Under the pieces are notes generated by a model that worked only from the letters and a program-made list of their open reading frames with translations, was not told the origin of the DNA and searched no databases. Positions 10,456-21,245 of a stretch of 64,000 bases of DNA are shown here, piece after piece. The stretch's first letter is position 1, and every line of letters starts with the position of its first letter. Made by a program: the position numbers and the translations under genes. The stretch is from contig JARDYH010000001.1 in NCBI GenBank assembly GCA_029215795.1, positions 356,772,154 to 356,836,153 on the forward strand, given 5' to 3'. Origin of the DNA: Anniella stebbinsi. Lineage: Eukaryota > Chordata > Lepidosauria > Squamata > Anniellidae.

Positions 10456-11486
10456 GATGATGATAATAATATTATTAATAATAATAATAATATATTTATT
10501 TATTACCCGCCTCTCTCAACGGATCGAGGCGGGGAACAGCATTAAACATAAAATACAAAACTGATTAAAAGCACATAAAACCAATACATCATTAAAATAC
10601 CAATAAAACACCAATAAAACACTTTAAAATTCATCTGGGTAGGCCTGCCAGAAGAGATCAGTTTTTATAGATCTTTTAAATTCCTGAAGACTGGTGAGTT
10701 GGCGAATCTCTCCCGGCAGGTCATTCCATAATCTGGGAGCGGCAGAAGAGAAGGTCCTCTGGGTAACGGTTGTCAGTCTAGTTCTTGTTGACTGTAGTAA
10801 ATTCTTCCCAGAGGACCTGAGCGTGCGGGGCGGATTGTATGGGAGAAGGCGATCCCGTAGGTAACCTGGACCCAAACCATGTAGGGCTTTAAAGGTAATA
10901 ACCAACAGTTTGTACTTTACCCGGAAACTGATTGGCAGCCAGTGAAGAGATTTTAAAACTGGTGTAATGTAGTCACCCCTAGATGTACCGGTGACCAACC
11001 TGGCTGCCATATTTTGAACTAATTGAAGTTTCCGGACTAGGCACAGAGGTAGCCCAATGTACAGCGCATTGCAGAAGTCGAGCCTCGACGTTACCAGCGC
11101 GTGCACTACTGATTTTAGGTCTTCCAACTCTAGGAAGGGGCGCAGCTGGCGTATCAGCCGAAGCTGATAGTAGGCACTCTTGGCAGTCGCATCTATCTGA
11201 GCTGTCATTTGGAGCGACAGATCCAGGAGCACCCCCAAGCTGCGAACACAGCCTTTCAAGGGGAGTGTAACCCCATCCAGAACTGGTTGACACACCTCCA
11301 ACCCCAGGTTGTGGCCCTTGACAGTAAGCCCCTCCGTCTTGTCTGGATTCAGCTTCAGTTTGTTTTTCCTCATCCAGCCCATTACCGCCTCCAAGCATTC
11401 ATTCAGAGGAGACACACTATCCTTAGCTGATGCTGTTGTCAAAGGCATAGAGAAATATATTTGGGTGTCATCAACGTATTGATAGC
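10456..11486 (-). mobile_element. L2-type LINE, 5'-truncated, nested in CR1
   Basis: Opposite in orientation to the CR1 that hosts it. Its 3' end is at 10456 with an ATT/TTTA tail, then TTACCCGCCTCTCTC and AAAACCAATACATCATTAAA, matching plus-strand 3' ends at 13755-13942 and 37480-37650. The CR1 reading breaks at CTGGAGGA and resumes at ATGATAGCACTC; about 20 bp of CR1 present in the copy at 60.9 kb are missing, so the insertion seems to have deleted target sequence. Confidence 0.93.
10624..11486 (-). CDS. L2-type LINE ORF2 C-terminal part, uninterrupted (partial)
   Basis: About 287 codons open from the 5' truncation point to a stop, with no frameshift. It starts at the catalytic box as CYQYVDDTQIYFS, continues through the RT thumb (WMRKNKLKLNPDKTEGLTV, SLGVLLDLSLQMTAQI, SRLDFCNALYIGLP), and ends with the characteristic L2-like tail (FKALHGLGPGYL, TFSSAAPRLWNDLPGEIR, FKRSIKTDLFWQAYPDEF). 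YVDD retains both Asp residues. The fragment lacks endonuclease and the first RT blocks, so it cannot be functional alone, but its intact frame contrasts with the broken CR1 around it and points to a recent insertion. It has no recognisable start codon of its own; the first codon of the open frame is GTG. Confidence 0.88.
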
Positions 11487-11829
11487 ATGATAGCACTCTT
11501 CAAATACTTGAAAGGTTGTCACACAGAGGAGGGCCAGGATCACTTCTTGATCAACCCAGAGTGCAGGACACGGAATAATGGGCTGAAATTATAGGAAGTC
11601 AGATTCTGGCTGGACATCAGGAAAAACTTCCTGACTGTTAGAGAATACGACAATGGAACCAATGACCTAGGGAGGTGGTGGGCTCTCCCACATTAGAGGT
11701 ATTCAAGAGGCAGTTGGACAGCCATCTGTCAGGGATGATTCAAGGTGGATTCCTGCATTGAGCAGGGGGTTGGACTCGATGGCCTTATAGGCCCCTTCCA
11801 ACTCTACTGTTCTATGATTCTATGATTCT
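11487..11829 (+). mobile_element. CR1 LINE, right part with 3' end
   Basis: Continues the CR1 from 10455: ATGATAGCACTCTTCAAATA, the segment GCACACGGAATAATGG-like CAGGACACGGAATAATGG, TGGACATCAGGAAAAACTTC, and GGGGGTTGGACTCGATGG. It ends with the typical CR1 octamer ATTCTATG repeated at about 11811-11829. Confidence 0.92.
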
Positions 11830-11890
11830 AGAACCCAGAAATCCTGACTCCCAATCCGACACTTTAGCCACTACACCACACTGGCTCCCC
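11830..11890 (-). mobile_element. CORE-SINE head fragment, minus strand
   Basis: AGAACCCAGAAATCCTGAC and TTTAGCCACTACACCACACT are the reverse complement of the SINE 5' region seen at 23370. It lies right after the CR1 3' end. Confidence 0.7.
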
Positions 11891-11891
11891 C

Positions 11892-11936
<45 letters not shown>

Positions 11937-11943
11937 ACTCTCA
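11891..11943. repeat. (CT)n(CA)n compound microsatellite
   Basis: CT run followed directly by a CA run. Confidence 0.95.
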
Positions 11944-12059
11944 CAGGCACTCCAGAGCCATGTTTCCATAGCAAGGCCTGGGTGATTATGGAATAGTAAA
12001 ACAAAACAAACAATAAAAATAAAAAGTAGGAATGTCTAGCCAATAAAGGATTTTTAGTT

Positions 12060-12490
12060 CTTGGGAACTCCAAGGGTGATCCATCTGGCACCTTGCTTAT
12101 TCTGTTTTAGGCACCAGGTGAAGTCTGTCCTGTGTACTCAGGCTTTGTGGGGTGGTGGTAGTTGTCATTTAATTTACTGTATGGTTTGGCTTTTGTATCA
12201 TTCGGTTGGTTGCTTGGTTTGGCTTATTGGTTTGGTTTACTAGCTGATGTTGCTGTTTAACAGTGTCCTTTAGTACTATTTTTTGTGTGTGCATTTTAAT
12301 CTGTCGTTCTGGGGTTCTGTGCTTATGTATTGTTATAATAAAGTAGTTTTATTGTTGTCTTCAAGCAGTTTCAAATGGTGTTAACTTTTAGTATGTTAGA
12401 TGTTGTATATGATGTTTGATCACGTTGTGAAACAGCCAGAGAGCTTTGGCCGTTGGACCGTATAGAAATGTATTGAATGAATGTAACAAA
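12060..12490 (+). mobile_element. L2-type LINE 3' end
   Basis: Starts with a trace of the C-terminal coding motif (CFRHQVKSVLCTQAL, comparable with the FQCQVKTVLYS motif at 27.1 kb), then the 3' UTR, and ends CCAGAGAGCTTTGGCCGTTG followed by GTATAGAAATG and a GAATGAATG tail. Confidence 0.75.
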
Positions 12491-12557
12491 TGATGAGATC
12501 TCATAGTAAATTGTTAAAAATGCCTTTTTATGGCAGATTTTTTAAAAAGTAGCTGAT

Positions 12558-13180
12558 TAATAAGAACATAAGAAGAGTCCTGCAGGATCATACCAAGGGT
12601 CCATCTAGTCCAGCACTCTGTTCACATAGTGGCCAACCAGCTGTTGACCAGGGACCCACAAGCAGAACACGGGTGCATCAGCACCCTCCCATCCATGTTC
12701 CCCAACAACTAGTGTATACAGGCTTACTGCTGGTAATACTGGGGGTTGCACTTAGCCATCAGGGCAAGTAGCTGTTGATATCCTTCTTCTGCAGGAATTT
12801 ATCCACACACCCCTTTTAAAGCCATCCAAATTGGTGGCCATCATCACATCTTGTGATAGTGAACTCCAGAGTTTAACTGCGCACTGTATAAAGAAGAAGT
12901 ATTTCCTTTGATCTGTTCTGAATCTCCCACCAATCAACTTCATGGGATGACCCCGGGTTCTAGTATTTTGAGAGAGGGAGAAAAATGTTTCCCTATCCAC
13001 ATTCTCCACACCATGCATATTTTGTACACCTCTATCATGTCTCCCTTCAGCCTCCTTTTTTCCAAGCTGAACAATCCTAGTTGTTGTAACCTTCCCTCAT
13101 AGGGGAGATGCTCCAGCCCCTTGATCATTTTATTTGCCCTTTTCTGCACTTTTTCCCCCCCAGCTCTAATAATTGGACTT
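12558..13180 (-). mobile_element. CR1 LINE (second subfamily), C-terminus and 3' UTR
   Basis: Minus-strand frames encode [39 protein letters not shown] and, after a frameshift, [28 protein letters not shown] and NLDGFKRG. The 3' UTR (plus-strand view) contains GGTCCATCTAGTCCAGCAC and GTGGCCAACCAGCTGTTGAC. The same subfamily recurs at 28.6, 29.0, 31.7, 35.5, 54.8, 57.5, 59.8 and 62.7 kb. Confidence 0.92.
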
Positions 13181-13614
13181 CTCACTAGGGATCCAAAATT
13201 TTGCTCGCCGTGCTCATGCTTGAGTGCCCTCCGAGCGTGGCAACTGGAGCCCCATCATTCCCCTCTAGGTTGGAGGTTAGGAGGAAGCAGTGATCATCCC
13301 TGGAGCTGCGCTTTGTTCAAATCACAGCACAACTTTGGTGACTGCACACACTCAAATCCTCAAGCTGGAGAGGAAGAGGTGGGCTTGTTGTTTTGGTAGA
13401 GGATTGCCAAGGTGCCTTCGTAGCCTATTTCCAGTACACCTGGCCTAGTGCAATTGCGCAGGTGAGTGCCCCTTTCCAGTTCTAAATTTGGAGCTGGGAA
13501 GGGGAGCAATTGGACCTGGTGCAGAGGCATAGCATGAAGTGAGAATCAGGGGCAAGATCCTGGTGAGCACAAATTTTGGATTGGCTACTAAAGCCAGCCA
13601 AAATTTTGGAGCCT
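13181..13614. other. Unassigned sequence
   Basis: No gene or recognised repeat. GGATCCAAAATTTTGCTCGC near 13190 and ACAAATTTTGGATTGGC near 13570 form a weak inverted pair that may mark a decayed palindromic element. Confidence 0.3.
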
Positions 13615-13728
13615 TAGTTCTGAGAGTCAGTGACTGGCCCAAAGTAAGCTTCATGGCCAAGTGGGGACTTGAACCAGGGTCTCTCCTGTCCCCATCCAAC
13701 ACTCTAACCACTACACCTCACTGGTTTA
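13615..13728 (-). mobile_element. CORE-SINE head, minus strand
   Basis: GAGTCAGTGACTGGCCCAAAG, GCCAAGTGGGGACTTGAACC (B-box complement) and CTAACCACTACACCTCACTG are the reverse complement of the SINE head. Confidence 0.8.
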
Positions 13729-13754
13729 AATAGTAGACGGTTGGTTATTTATTC

Positions 13755-13942
13755 ATCAGGCCTACCTGGATGAATTTTAAGCGTTTTTATTGGTGTTTTA
13801 TTGGTATTTTAATGATGTATTGGTTTTATGTGCTTTTAATTAGTTTTGTGTATTTGTGTTTGATGTTGTTCCCTGCCTCCATCCGGAGGGAGATGCGGGT
13901 AATAAATATATTATTGTTGTTGTTGTTATTATTATTATTAAC
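13755..13942 (+). mobile_element. L2-type LINE 3' end
   Basis: CAGGCCTACCTGGATGAATTT matches the end of the ORF in the nested L2 (10624 region). It continues through the AT-rich 3' UTR to GGAGGGAGATGCGGGTAATA and an ATT repeat tail. Confidence 0.9.
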
Positions 13943-14395
13943 CCACCATGGGCTATCATGTTGTGTGGAGGGAGTTTTTAACCAACGGCTGGTTATTTGG
14001 CTGAAATAACCAACACAAATAACCAACATTGTGCAGACTGAACCACAATATGAACCACAATTGGTTATTGTGTTGTGTGGAGGACACCGTTGGTTATTTC
14101 CTCGGACACCATTGGTTATTTCGTCAGCCATAGAGTCGCAATACAAGAGAGGTCAAAGTGGTGGCTATTGCTCCAGTCCAGCCAGCAGGATAGATTTTCG
14201 GCAGCAATGGCTGATGGGATACTGGAGCGGGAGAACTGAAGGGGGAGAGAGGGCGGGGGATGAGTGAGTCAATTCAGCATGGACTAATAGTCAACTCAGT
14301 ACTGATCCTAATCCACACCATAGTTGATTATTATCATGTTGTGTGCGGAGTTCCCCCTAGATAAACAACTGTCGTGTTGTCTGAACGCAGTCATT
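13943..14395. mobile_element. Palindromic MITE (TIR-like ATGTTGTGTGGAGG / TGTTGTCTGAACGCAG)
   Basis: Repeated inverted motifs TGGTTATT / AATAACCA and TGTTGTGTGGAGG throughout; the right end GTCGTGTTGTCTGAACGCAG matches termini of the elements at 22619, 34618 and 62329. The boundary with the L2 tail on the left is approximate. Confidence 0.55.
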
Positions 14396-14514
14396 GTTAG
14401 AAACGAAAATGCCATCCTTAATATTTACTATTTTCTGTTAATTTCTCTGATATATTGGCATGCCAGAACTGAAATTCTCACAAAATAGACACCCTCTTTC
14501 AACCCCACTGATCA

Positions 14515-14750
14515 GTAATACTTAACATTTATATAGCTCTTTCAAGAGTTCAGAGTGCTTCTCTTGTGCTGTAACCATTACAGTAACCCTTTAAAGTAGG
14601 TCAGTATTATCCCCATATTGCAGATGGAAGGATTAGGGCAAGAGAGACTGCCTTACCTAAGGCTGCTTAGTGGGTTCAGTACAGGAATTAGATTTCTAAT
14701 CAAGGATGTCCTGATTCGTAGCTCACTCTCTTTATCCCACTCTATGAGCA
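14515..14750 (-). mobile_element. Ancient MIR-like CORE-SINE, minus strand
   Basis: Order of blocks matches reversed MIR: TTAACATTTATATAGC, CCTTTAAAGTAGGTCAG, ATTATCCCCATATTGCAGAT, GGAAGGATTAGGGCAAGAG, CTTACCTAAGGCTGC, then GTTCAGTACAGG. It is more diverged than the other CORE-SINE copies. Confidence 0.7.
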
Positions 14751-14929
14751 TTAAAGTTCTGTAGGTGTAAACAAAATATAAGATGGTGCCCAAAATTTGC
14801 TTTTTGGTTTTCCAATTCTTCTTACAAAAGATCTTTGCAAAACTCAGAACTTCACCAACAGCTAGCTCTGTAGAATGGCAATTCCCAGATCTGAACCACT
14901 GATGAATAAAGGGGTCCCAGGGGCACCTT

Positions 14930-15065
14930 TGTACTGAGTCAGACCATTGGTATATCTAGCCCAAATCTGACAGCAGCTCTCCAAGGTTAAGGTTTCAGGT
15001 AGATGCAGGGATTCCCCCCTGGTTCTGCTACCTGAGATCCGTTTAATTGGTGATGCCAGGAACAT
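14930..15065 (-). mobile_element. tRNA-headed SINE, minus strand
   Basis: GAGTCAGACCATTGGTATATC, CAGCAGCTCTCCAAGG, and CTACCTGAGATCCGTTTAATTG follow the reverse order of the SINE body; its head is lost. Confidence 0.7.
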
Positions 15066-15094
15066 AAGTTGTGTGCCCTGATATAACAGACCAA

Positions 15095-15225
15095 GGGCTG
15101 TAGCTTAGTGGTAGAGGCCATGCTTTGCATGGAGAAGGTCCCCTAGCAACCCCAAGTAGGACTAGGAAAGACCTCTGTCTTGAGCTACTACCAGTCAGTG
15201 TTTGGGATGGGCGAACAAGTGATGT
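15095..15225 (+). mobile_element. tRNA-headed SINE
   Basis: GGGCTGTAGCTTAGTGGTAG (A-box region), TGCTTTGCATGGAGAAGGTC, GACCTCTGTCTTGAGC and CTACCAGTCAGTG. It lies 30 bp from the minus-strand copy, so the two form an inverted pair. Confidence 0.75.
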
Positions 15226-15814
15226 TCAAGATTGCTAGGAATCTCCAAATGTCGTCTCACTGCTTGTTTGGGGCCCGATTCCTGTGTGGGCTTTCAGTCG
15301 CTGCTTGCTGTGCTCAAATGGGACAATTGCGAAAACTGAGGAGCGATCAAATGTGAGATTTGTGTAGCTTTCCTCCATAGAGTAAAGCGGGGCTTTTCTG
15401 TTGCAGGGGGAAACCTGCGCAAATTAGCAATTTTTACACAAAGTTGACCTGGGAAAGCTGAGCAAATCGAATGCAAGCATTTGTCTGGCAATTTGCAAAC
15501 ATTTTCCGCAGACCCATGCTTGCGATTGCATTCGGGGCTTCGAGCGGGGCACGCTCACAAAATAAAATCCTCGTACATCTGTAACCAGTGTAGATCAGCA
15601 GCTGTTAGGGCTGTACCCCCTCCCCTCATGGACCACTTGAAGATTGCTGGGCATCTCTGCAGACCTTGTAATAAACTTTCTTTGGTTTTATATTATGGTT
15701 TTATATTATGGTGATGCCAATTTCCTGACAGTGCACACTTTGTTTCTGGATTAAATTTGAAGATTTGCTTCTAGATTAAATTTGCTTCAGGATTAAACAT
15801 TTCAGTGCAGTTTT
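15226..15814. other. Unassigned sequence
   Basis: Contains GCGCAAATTAGCAATTTTTAC and CTGGCAATTTGCAAACATTTT, suggestive of a decayed palindromic element, but termini could not be set. No gene seen. Confidence 0.3.
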
Positions 15815-15878
15815 TGGGCACAGCCCAGGGAGCTTCGGCTATTGGGCAGTATAGAAATGTAATAAATAAATAAATTAG
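15815..15878 (+). mobile_element. L2-type LINE 3' tail
   Basis: GCCCAGGGAGCTTCGGCTAT, GGGCAGTATAGAAATG and an AATAAATAAATAAATT tail. Confidence 0.8.
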
Positions 15879-16306
15879 GCCAAGGCCATGTTCTACTATT
15901 TGATAATTTAGCTCTACTCAAAACAGCCTTGATCTGTGCTGTCAGAAAAAAATGAAGTGACTACAGGGCAAAAGTCAAATATTCTCAACGGTTCCGCAAC
16001 TTTTCTGTAGACCGCCTGAATGGAGCTCATGGGCCACCAGTGGTCTGTGGACCACAGTTTGAGAACCCCTGATATATACAATACTCAGCTAGATGGATCA
16101 ATGGTCTGACATGGTATCAGGCAGTTTCCTATGTTCTAGGTTCATACTGGCCCTGTATCCTGTTTCCAAGAGTGGCTAGCCAGTTGCTTTCGAGCATCTC
16201 ATGAGCAGGGCACAAAGGCAATAGCTCATATCTGTTGGCGTTCTGTACCCAACAATTGATATTTAGAGAGAGAGATTGCTTGTGCACATGGGGTTGCGAT
16301 ATAAGC
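15879..16306. other. Decayed repeat sequence, partly SINE
   Basis: About 16075-16138 (CTCAGCTAGATGGATCAATG, GCAGTTTCCTATGTTCT) is the 3' end of a tRNA-headed SINE. The stretch before it (GACCGCCTGAATGGAGC ... GTTTGAGAACCCCTG) has the ring of a hAT-type terminus but no left end was found. Confidence 0.5.
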
Positions 16307-16408
16307 CAGGAGAAGGCAACCTTGTGCCTTCCAAATTGGTTATGCTGGCTAGGGCTTATGGGAGTTGTAGTCCAAAACATCTGGAGGGCACTATATTACG
16401 TACCTCTA
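16307..16408. mobile_element. Short palindromic hAT-type MITE, degenerate
   Basis: Family of 4625-4760: CAGGAGAAGGCAACCTTGTG, GGGAGTTGTAGTCCAAAACA, CATCTGGAGGGCA. The left arm is shortened and no target-site duplication remains visible. Confidence 0.7.
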
Positions 16409-16799
16409 ATTACCCAGGTAAGTTTATGGCTAATAGATTGAATGAGGGCCGTCCTGTACTGAGCTAAGGCCTCTCTTGTGTGTGAGTCTTCAGGATGGTG
16501 ATTTTGGGATATTGGCAGGAACAAAGGTGTGCAGGGAGCCAAAGTGGGAAATGATTCTTAGTTTGGAGAATGGAACCTGCAGGTGTATTTTGAACAAAAA
16601 AAGATGGTAACGAAACAATTGTTATCTGTGTGGAATGTCTAAGTAGCGTGCGGCTCATTCTTCAGTGTGATGTGCAAACTAGCCCAGAGCTAGTCAGCAA
16701 AATTTAAGATGAAAAAGCAACAGACTGACACAGCGGGGGTGGGAAGTATTCAGGAGATGACAGAATACCAACAAGGAAGATGCCAAATTAATCTCCTCG
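16409..16799. other. Unassigned sequence
   Basis: No recognised gene or repeat. Confidence 0.3.
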
Positions 16800-17060
16800 G
16801 CTAGCAAGGCCCAAGGACACTGAGTAGTGCAAGTGAGAAAGCCCCATGGCCCCACCAACTACACCTCGCATGGGGCAAAACAATGAAGAGGGCCCCTCTA
16901 GATGACCTCAGTGGGCAGACAGGCTCATATGGGAGGAGATAGATCATCACCAGTGCCTTGAAAGAGAATGGAGAATCAGTACAGACCTTGGAGCACTGAA
17001 GTTGTGATGTGAATTGTTGTGCCCTATCCAGTGAAATAAATAAATGTCTCAACCGCTCAA
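16800..17060 (-). mobile_element. L2-type LINE coding remnant
   Basis: Minus-strand frame has FKALVMIYLLPYEPVCPLRS, SRGALFIVLPHARCSWWG and HGAFSLA, comparable with the LINE C-terminal blocks at 19.5-19.75 kb (ARDLRSVRGALF, ERAVSVVAPRLWN). Moderately diverged. Confidence 0.65.
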
Positions 17061-18372
17061 GCCCAAGGTGGGCCGATGATAATTCAGTGTTAGGATGGAG
17101 AGTACGCCACCCTGGTTGAGAAGACTACCTTTCACCCAGCATAGCTCCTGATGAGTCTTTGCACCAGTGAGGTGATGACAGGTTTCCTAGTCATGGAAGG
17201 AGAATCATATGCCAGTTAAACCAACTGTCTGCGGGTGACTTTAGGTCCTTAGCTTTCCTGCTAATTTCATACGCCAACCTCACGGCTTTTTCCATGCGAT
17301 GGAACCAGCGGTAAGTTTTCTATTTGGCATTGGAAATCCACAAAACTTCCAACGCAGGACTTCTTGCTCTTCCACCTTCTCTTTCTCTGTCAGGTTCATG
17401 GTATTATCCTTCTTCCTGCTTTGTCACTTTCACAACATCCTCTGATTCACTCCAATGTTGTCTTTTTCAGATACGTTGTGTGTTTGACGCAATTTGTACA
17501 ACACTTCCTCCCCAACGCGAACATTGGCAGGAGGCATAGGTTTTTCTGGAGACGACATCCATTCATGTGCTTAGAAGGTAAATGTGATATTCATTACACC
17601 ATCTCCTTTCCTTATTTATCCCAGCTCACATGCTGTGGCAGTTACCATGCTCTCAATCTCCTTTTCCTGTTTCTCTCAAAAAGATACAAAGAGCTGCCTT
17701 GTGGTTTTCTTATCTCAGGATTGGGTTTTGCGCCCCCCTGATAGGCTGCGCTGGGCTGCACTCTGAGAGCATTTGCTTCCAATTGCAACCCTACCAGCTT
17801 CTTGTAGGAAAGGAAGAGTGCCTGCCGATTGGGTGGCAGAATCAACAACATGCAGTTGTCTGTGTCAATGTGGAAATACTTGGCAGCTCAGTTCAGTGTG
17901 AATAGCACAAGGCTCTGTGATAATGCCAGTTCCAAACTGAATACCACCTACTTTCCTTCGCAGGTGTGTGTCCTGAACAAGGCGGACGGTTTGCAAAAAT
18001 GTTACAAAAGGGCAAGCAGCAACTTCATTGTGCAAACTGTTGCACAGTGAAGCCCATTGCACATGCTGCGGGCAACAGTTGTTCAGGGGCCAGACTATAC
18101 GAGCAATTTCTCGTGCTACTGTAACATCAAACTCACATGCGAGGCACGTAACACACTCCCCAAAAGTTGTCCTGGCACTATTTTTCTTTCAATATTTTGG
18201 TTTTCCCCAGACGGCGTTTATGATGTTTCTTTTGGTGTTTACTGTTTCTGTGTGCTACAAAGATGTGTCTTCCAATGTAGCGGCATTGTAACTCTTACCA
18301 GTGGGGGTGGCTTTAAAGCTATAGAACCTGTTTTGCAACTCGCCCCCCCCCCCACTCCCATAGTAAGATTTA
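17061..18372. other. Unassigned sequence
   Basis: No gene recognised. A stretch ending GTCTTTTTCAG at 17471, with an open frame to AGAAGGTAAATG near 17583, mimics a splice-bounded exon but the translation matches nothing known. CTCACATGCGAGGCACG and similar blocks may be a diverged DNA transposon. Confidence 0.3.
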
Positions 18373-18566
18373 GGCCTGATCCACACCAAGCAGGATATAG
18401 CACTATGGAAGTGGTATGAAAGAGGTATATAAGAGGCAGGAGCCACACTACTGCTTTATAGCGGTATTGAAGGGCACTGACAACTGTCTGGGCCCATTGA
18501 CACATGCCATATACCGCTTTCATACCACTTTCATATTGCTATATCCTGTTTGGTGTAGATCTGGCC
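18373..18566. mobile_element. Palindromic MITE with GGCC termini
   Basis: Inverted ends GGCCTGATCCACACCAAGCA and TTGGTGTAGATCTGGCC, with CAGGATATAG just inside. Flanks are TTA (18370-18372) and CTA (18567-18569), which might be a 3-bp target-site duplication of PIF/Harbinger kind. Second copy at 21601-21801. Confidence 0.7.
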
Positions 18567-18964
18567 CTACACTTCCTTTCTTCTCCTTCCATCCCCTGCT
18601 CTTTCCTTGCAGTGATATTCATGGCATTTGCGGGCAGGAAATCTGTAAGTTTTGTGTGCTGTTTTTCAGTGCGCAGGACAAACTGCGCAACTATGAACAA
18701 CCACACAATTTATTTTCACGCCATTTCTTCACCGCTGCAAAGGTGCGCATGCGCTTGATTTCCTCCTCCACCCCAGCTATTTCTAATGTGCACCTATAGA
18801 ACTGTGCTGCATTGAATAACGACACACTTTATTTTTAAACCTCCATTCCTGTGCAGCAGTGAAGGTACACATGCAGTCAGCAGACTCAAAAAAGAAAATA
18901 AAAGAAGAAAAGCAAACTGAAATGGCAGAATGCCTTCCCATTTCTCCTACAACTGCAGCTCTGT
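18567..18964. other. Unassigned sequence
   Basis: Contains short inverted blocks around GTGCGCAGGACAAACTGCGC; no gene seen. Confidence 0.3.
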
Positions 18965-19910
18965 ATTTTGACTTATTTTTTTTTATTTGTTAAAACATTT
19001 CTATCCCGCCCTATATCACAAGGATCTCAGGGTTGTATAAATAGGCTGACCATATGAAAAGGAGGACAGGGCTCATGTAACTTTAACAGTTGTAGAGAAA
19101 AGGGAATTTCAGCCAGTGTCATTTGTATGCAATTAGTTCCTGGTGAAATTCCCTCTTCATCACAACAGTTAAAGTTGCAGGCTCTATACTAGAGTGACCA
19201 TATACAAAAGAAGGCAGGGCCCCTGCAACTTTAACAGTTGTGATGAAGAGGGAATTCCACCAGGAACTAATTGCGTACAAATGACACTGGCTGAAATTCC
19301 CTTTTCTCTACAACTGTTAAAGTTACATGAGCCCTGTCCTCCTTTTCATATGGTCAGCCTAGGCATAAAGATAAAACCATACATATAGAATAGAACAATA
19401 AATATACAATGCTAAAACAAATTTAAACCATTAATGTTGTAAAACCAATACGAAATTTTAAAACAGTAAAATCCAATCAGAACAAGACAGTGTGCAGGCT
19501 GGTGGATTTAGCCATTAAAGGCTTTATGTAAAAAACCATGTCTTAACCTGGCGCCGAAATGAAGCCAGTGCTGGCGCCAGCCGAGCCTGCAGGGGGAGGG
19601 CATTCCATAGCCGCGGTGCCACAACAGAGACAGCTCTCTCTCATGTCCCTCCATAGCATATATCTTGCATTGGTGGGGCATGGAAGAGGGCTCCTCTGAC
19701 AGATCTCAGGTCTCGGGCTGGCAGATATAGGGAGAGGTGCTCCCTCAAGTATCAAGGTCAAAAGCCGTTTAGGGCTTTAAACATCATTACCAACACCTTG
19801 AATTCCAACCAGAAATGTAGTGCAATTCCTTTAAGACCGGAGTTTTATGGTCTCTATGAGATGTTCCAGTCAGCAGTCTAGCTGCTGCATTTGTGGCATG
19901 TGCTTGCACT
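18965..19910 (-). mobile_element. L2-type LINE 3' part, split by a MITE
   Basis: Minus-strand coding blocks include SASPRPEICQ-region frames and, in sense order, LPARDLRSVRGALF, ERAVSVVAPRLWNALPLQA, and LAPALASFRRQVKTWFF, the L2-like ORF2 C-terminus with in-frame stops. The 3' UTR and tail continue to 18965 (ATTTCTATCCCGCCCTATAT) and are interrupted by the palindromic MITE at 19042-19361. Confidence 0.8.
19042..19361. mobile_element. 320-bp palindromic hAT MITE, copy 1
   Basis: Termini TAGGCTGACCATATGAAAAG and CTTTTCATATGGTCAGCCTA are perfect inverted repeats over at least 20 bp. The two arms match over nearly the whole length (GGGAATTTCAGCCAGTGTCA against its complement). Flanks TGTATAAA and GGCATAAA agree at 6 of 8. 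Inserted in an L2-type LINE. Confidence 0.88.
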
Positions 19911-21102
19911 GTAGGCAGAAATGATAAATGCACGGGACCATTCAAACTTGTACTTCTCCCAGAATTACAATGCTATGCAGTCACGCATGGCACTTGATTG
20001 CGTTATAAAGATGATTGATACTGTGCTGTATTCGTCAGTGTCTGCCCTACAGCATTTTGAAAAGGTACCAGCCCAGCAGTGCCTCACAAACATAACAGAC
20101 TGTAGTGTAGATCCCCCCCTCCCGGTCTGTATTAATTTATACCGCTATTGGTGCATTTAAATTGGGAACACGATGCACAATTGAGCCAATTAGATCGGTA
20201 TCGCTGTTTGCACACTTGATTGGGGAATATCATGTGCAATCACAGATAATACGAATGCCTTACGTAGCAATGATGTCGAGCTGGTTTTACAAAAATCACG
20301 TATCTACTTTTGCGGATAAGTGGCCTAGGTACCCTGCAATTCCAGGGTACAGAAAAGCAAAAGTGTATGCAGGAAATAAAAGGCATATCTCTGCAGTCCA
20401 GTTGAGAGAGGAGACAAATGTTCATGACCACTCTCTACAGATCCCTTACCTATGAGTGACACAGTTTTCCTGTTCCATAATACCTGTGTAGCAGTGTAGG
20501 CGGGGGGGGGGGGGGAACCCATCACACAAGGTGAACAGGCAGGAAATCCAGACTGAATTTCAAACAAACGTAAATCCCCTATTTAAACAAGGCAACCCAA
20601 CAAGATCGATGCAAATGTGCTTTTTACCACACGTAGTTAGCTAATGTGCATGCTTTATAGTTTATACACAACCCAATATTTAGCTTTTTTTAGGCCAAAT
20701 TAGGTTTTTTTTTCTCAAAGAGCAGTGTAATGACTGTAGGATAGGTATGGTTGTTCCTAGATGCAGAGCACCCTGGTTAAGGAGTGCCTTCAACACCTGC
20801 CACCTCAATCAGTTTTGCAATGTTGCCACAGAATTGTACATTGAGCAAAATAAAGCTGTGGCTTTAAATTTAAAAATCCACTGCTTTGTGTCTAGAACAA
20901 GTGGCATCAAACTAAAAATCAGGAGGAAATACTATAAAGCTAATTGATGGAAGTTCATTTTGTGCTTAGTACCCAAACAAGCTGTAGAACTTTGAAAAAA
21001 CAGGTAAAGATGCTTACTACTTTCTTTCACCCTAGCTTCTGCACTCAACAAACACTAAGCTAACCTTCCCCAACCTGGTGCCGTCCAGATGTGAGGCAAG
21101 GG
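19911..21102. other. Unassigned sequence
   Basis: No gene recognised; a G homopolymer lies near 20502-20514. At 21065-21098 CTTCCCCAACCTGGTGCCG is a fragment of the short palindromic MITE family. Confidence 0.4.
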
Positions 21103-21245
21103 GGCCATAGCTCAGTTGGTAGAGCACCTTGCTTTGTGTGAAGAAGGTCCCAGGTTCAATCCAGATAGGGGTAGGGAAGAATCCTGCCGAAACCCTGGAT
21201 CGCTGCTGCCAGTCAGTGTCGGCAATATTGAGCTCCCTGAAGTTC
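21103..21245 (+). mobile_element. tRNA-headed SINE with well-preserved head
   Basis: GGGGCCATAGCTCAGTTGGT plus AGAGCACCTTGC gives an A-box, and CCCAGGTTCAATCC the B-box, of a tRNA-derived Pol III promoter. The body follows with CGAAACCCTGGATCGCTGCT and CCAGTCAGTGTCGGCAATA. It is a SINE and not a tRNA gene, since no acceptor-stem partner closes the cloverleaf. Confidence 0.85.

Noticed and set aside
17471..17583. Apparent exon between TCTTTTTCAG and AAGGTAAATG
   Set aside because: The enclosed translation resembles nothing known, and the surrounding DNA looks like a decayed transposon.
21103..21175. tRNA gene
   Set aside because: Although A- and B-boxes are clear, no acceptor or anticodon stems pair properly and the sequence continues into a SINE body shared with other copies.
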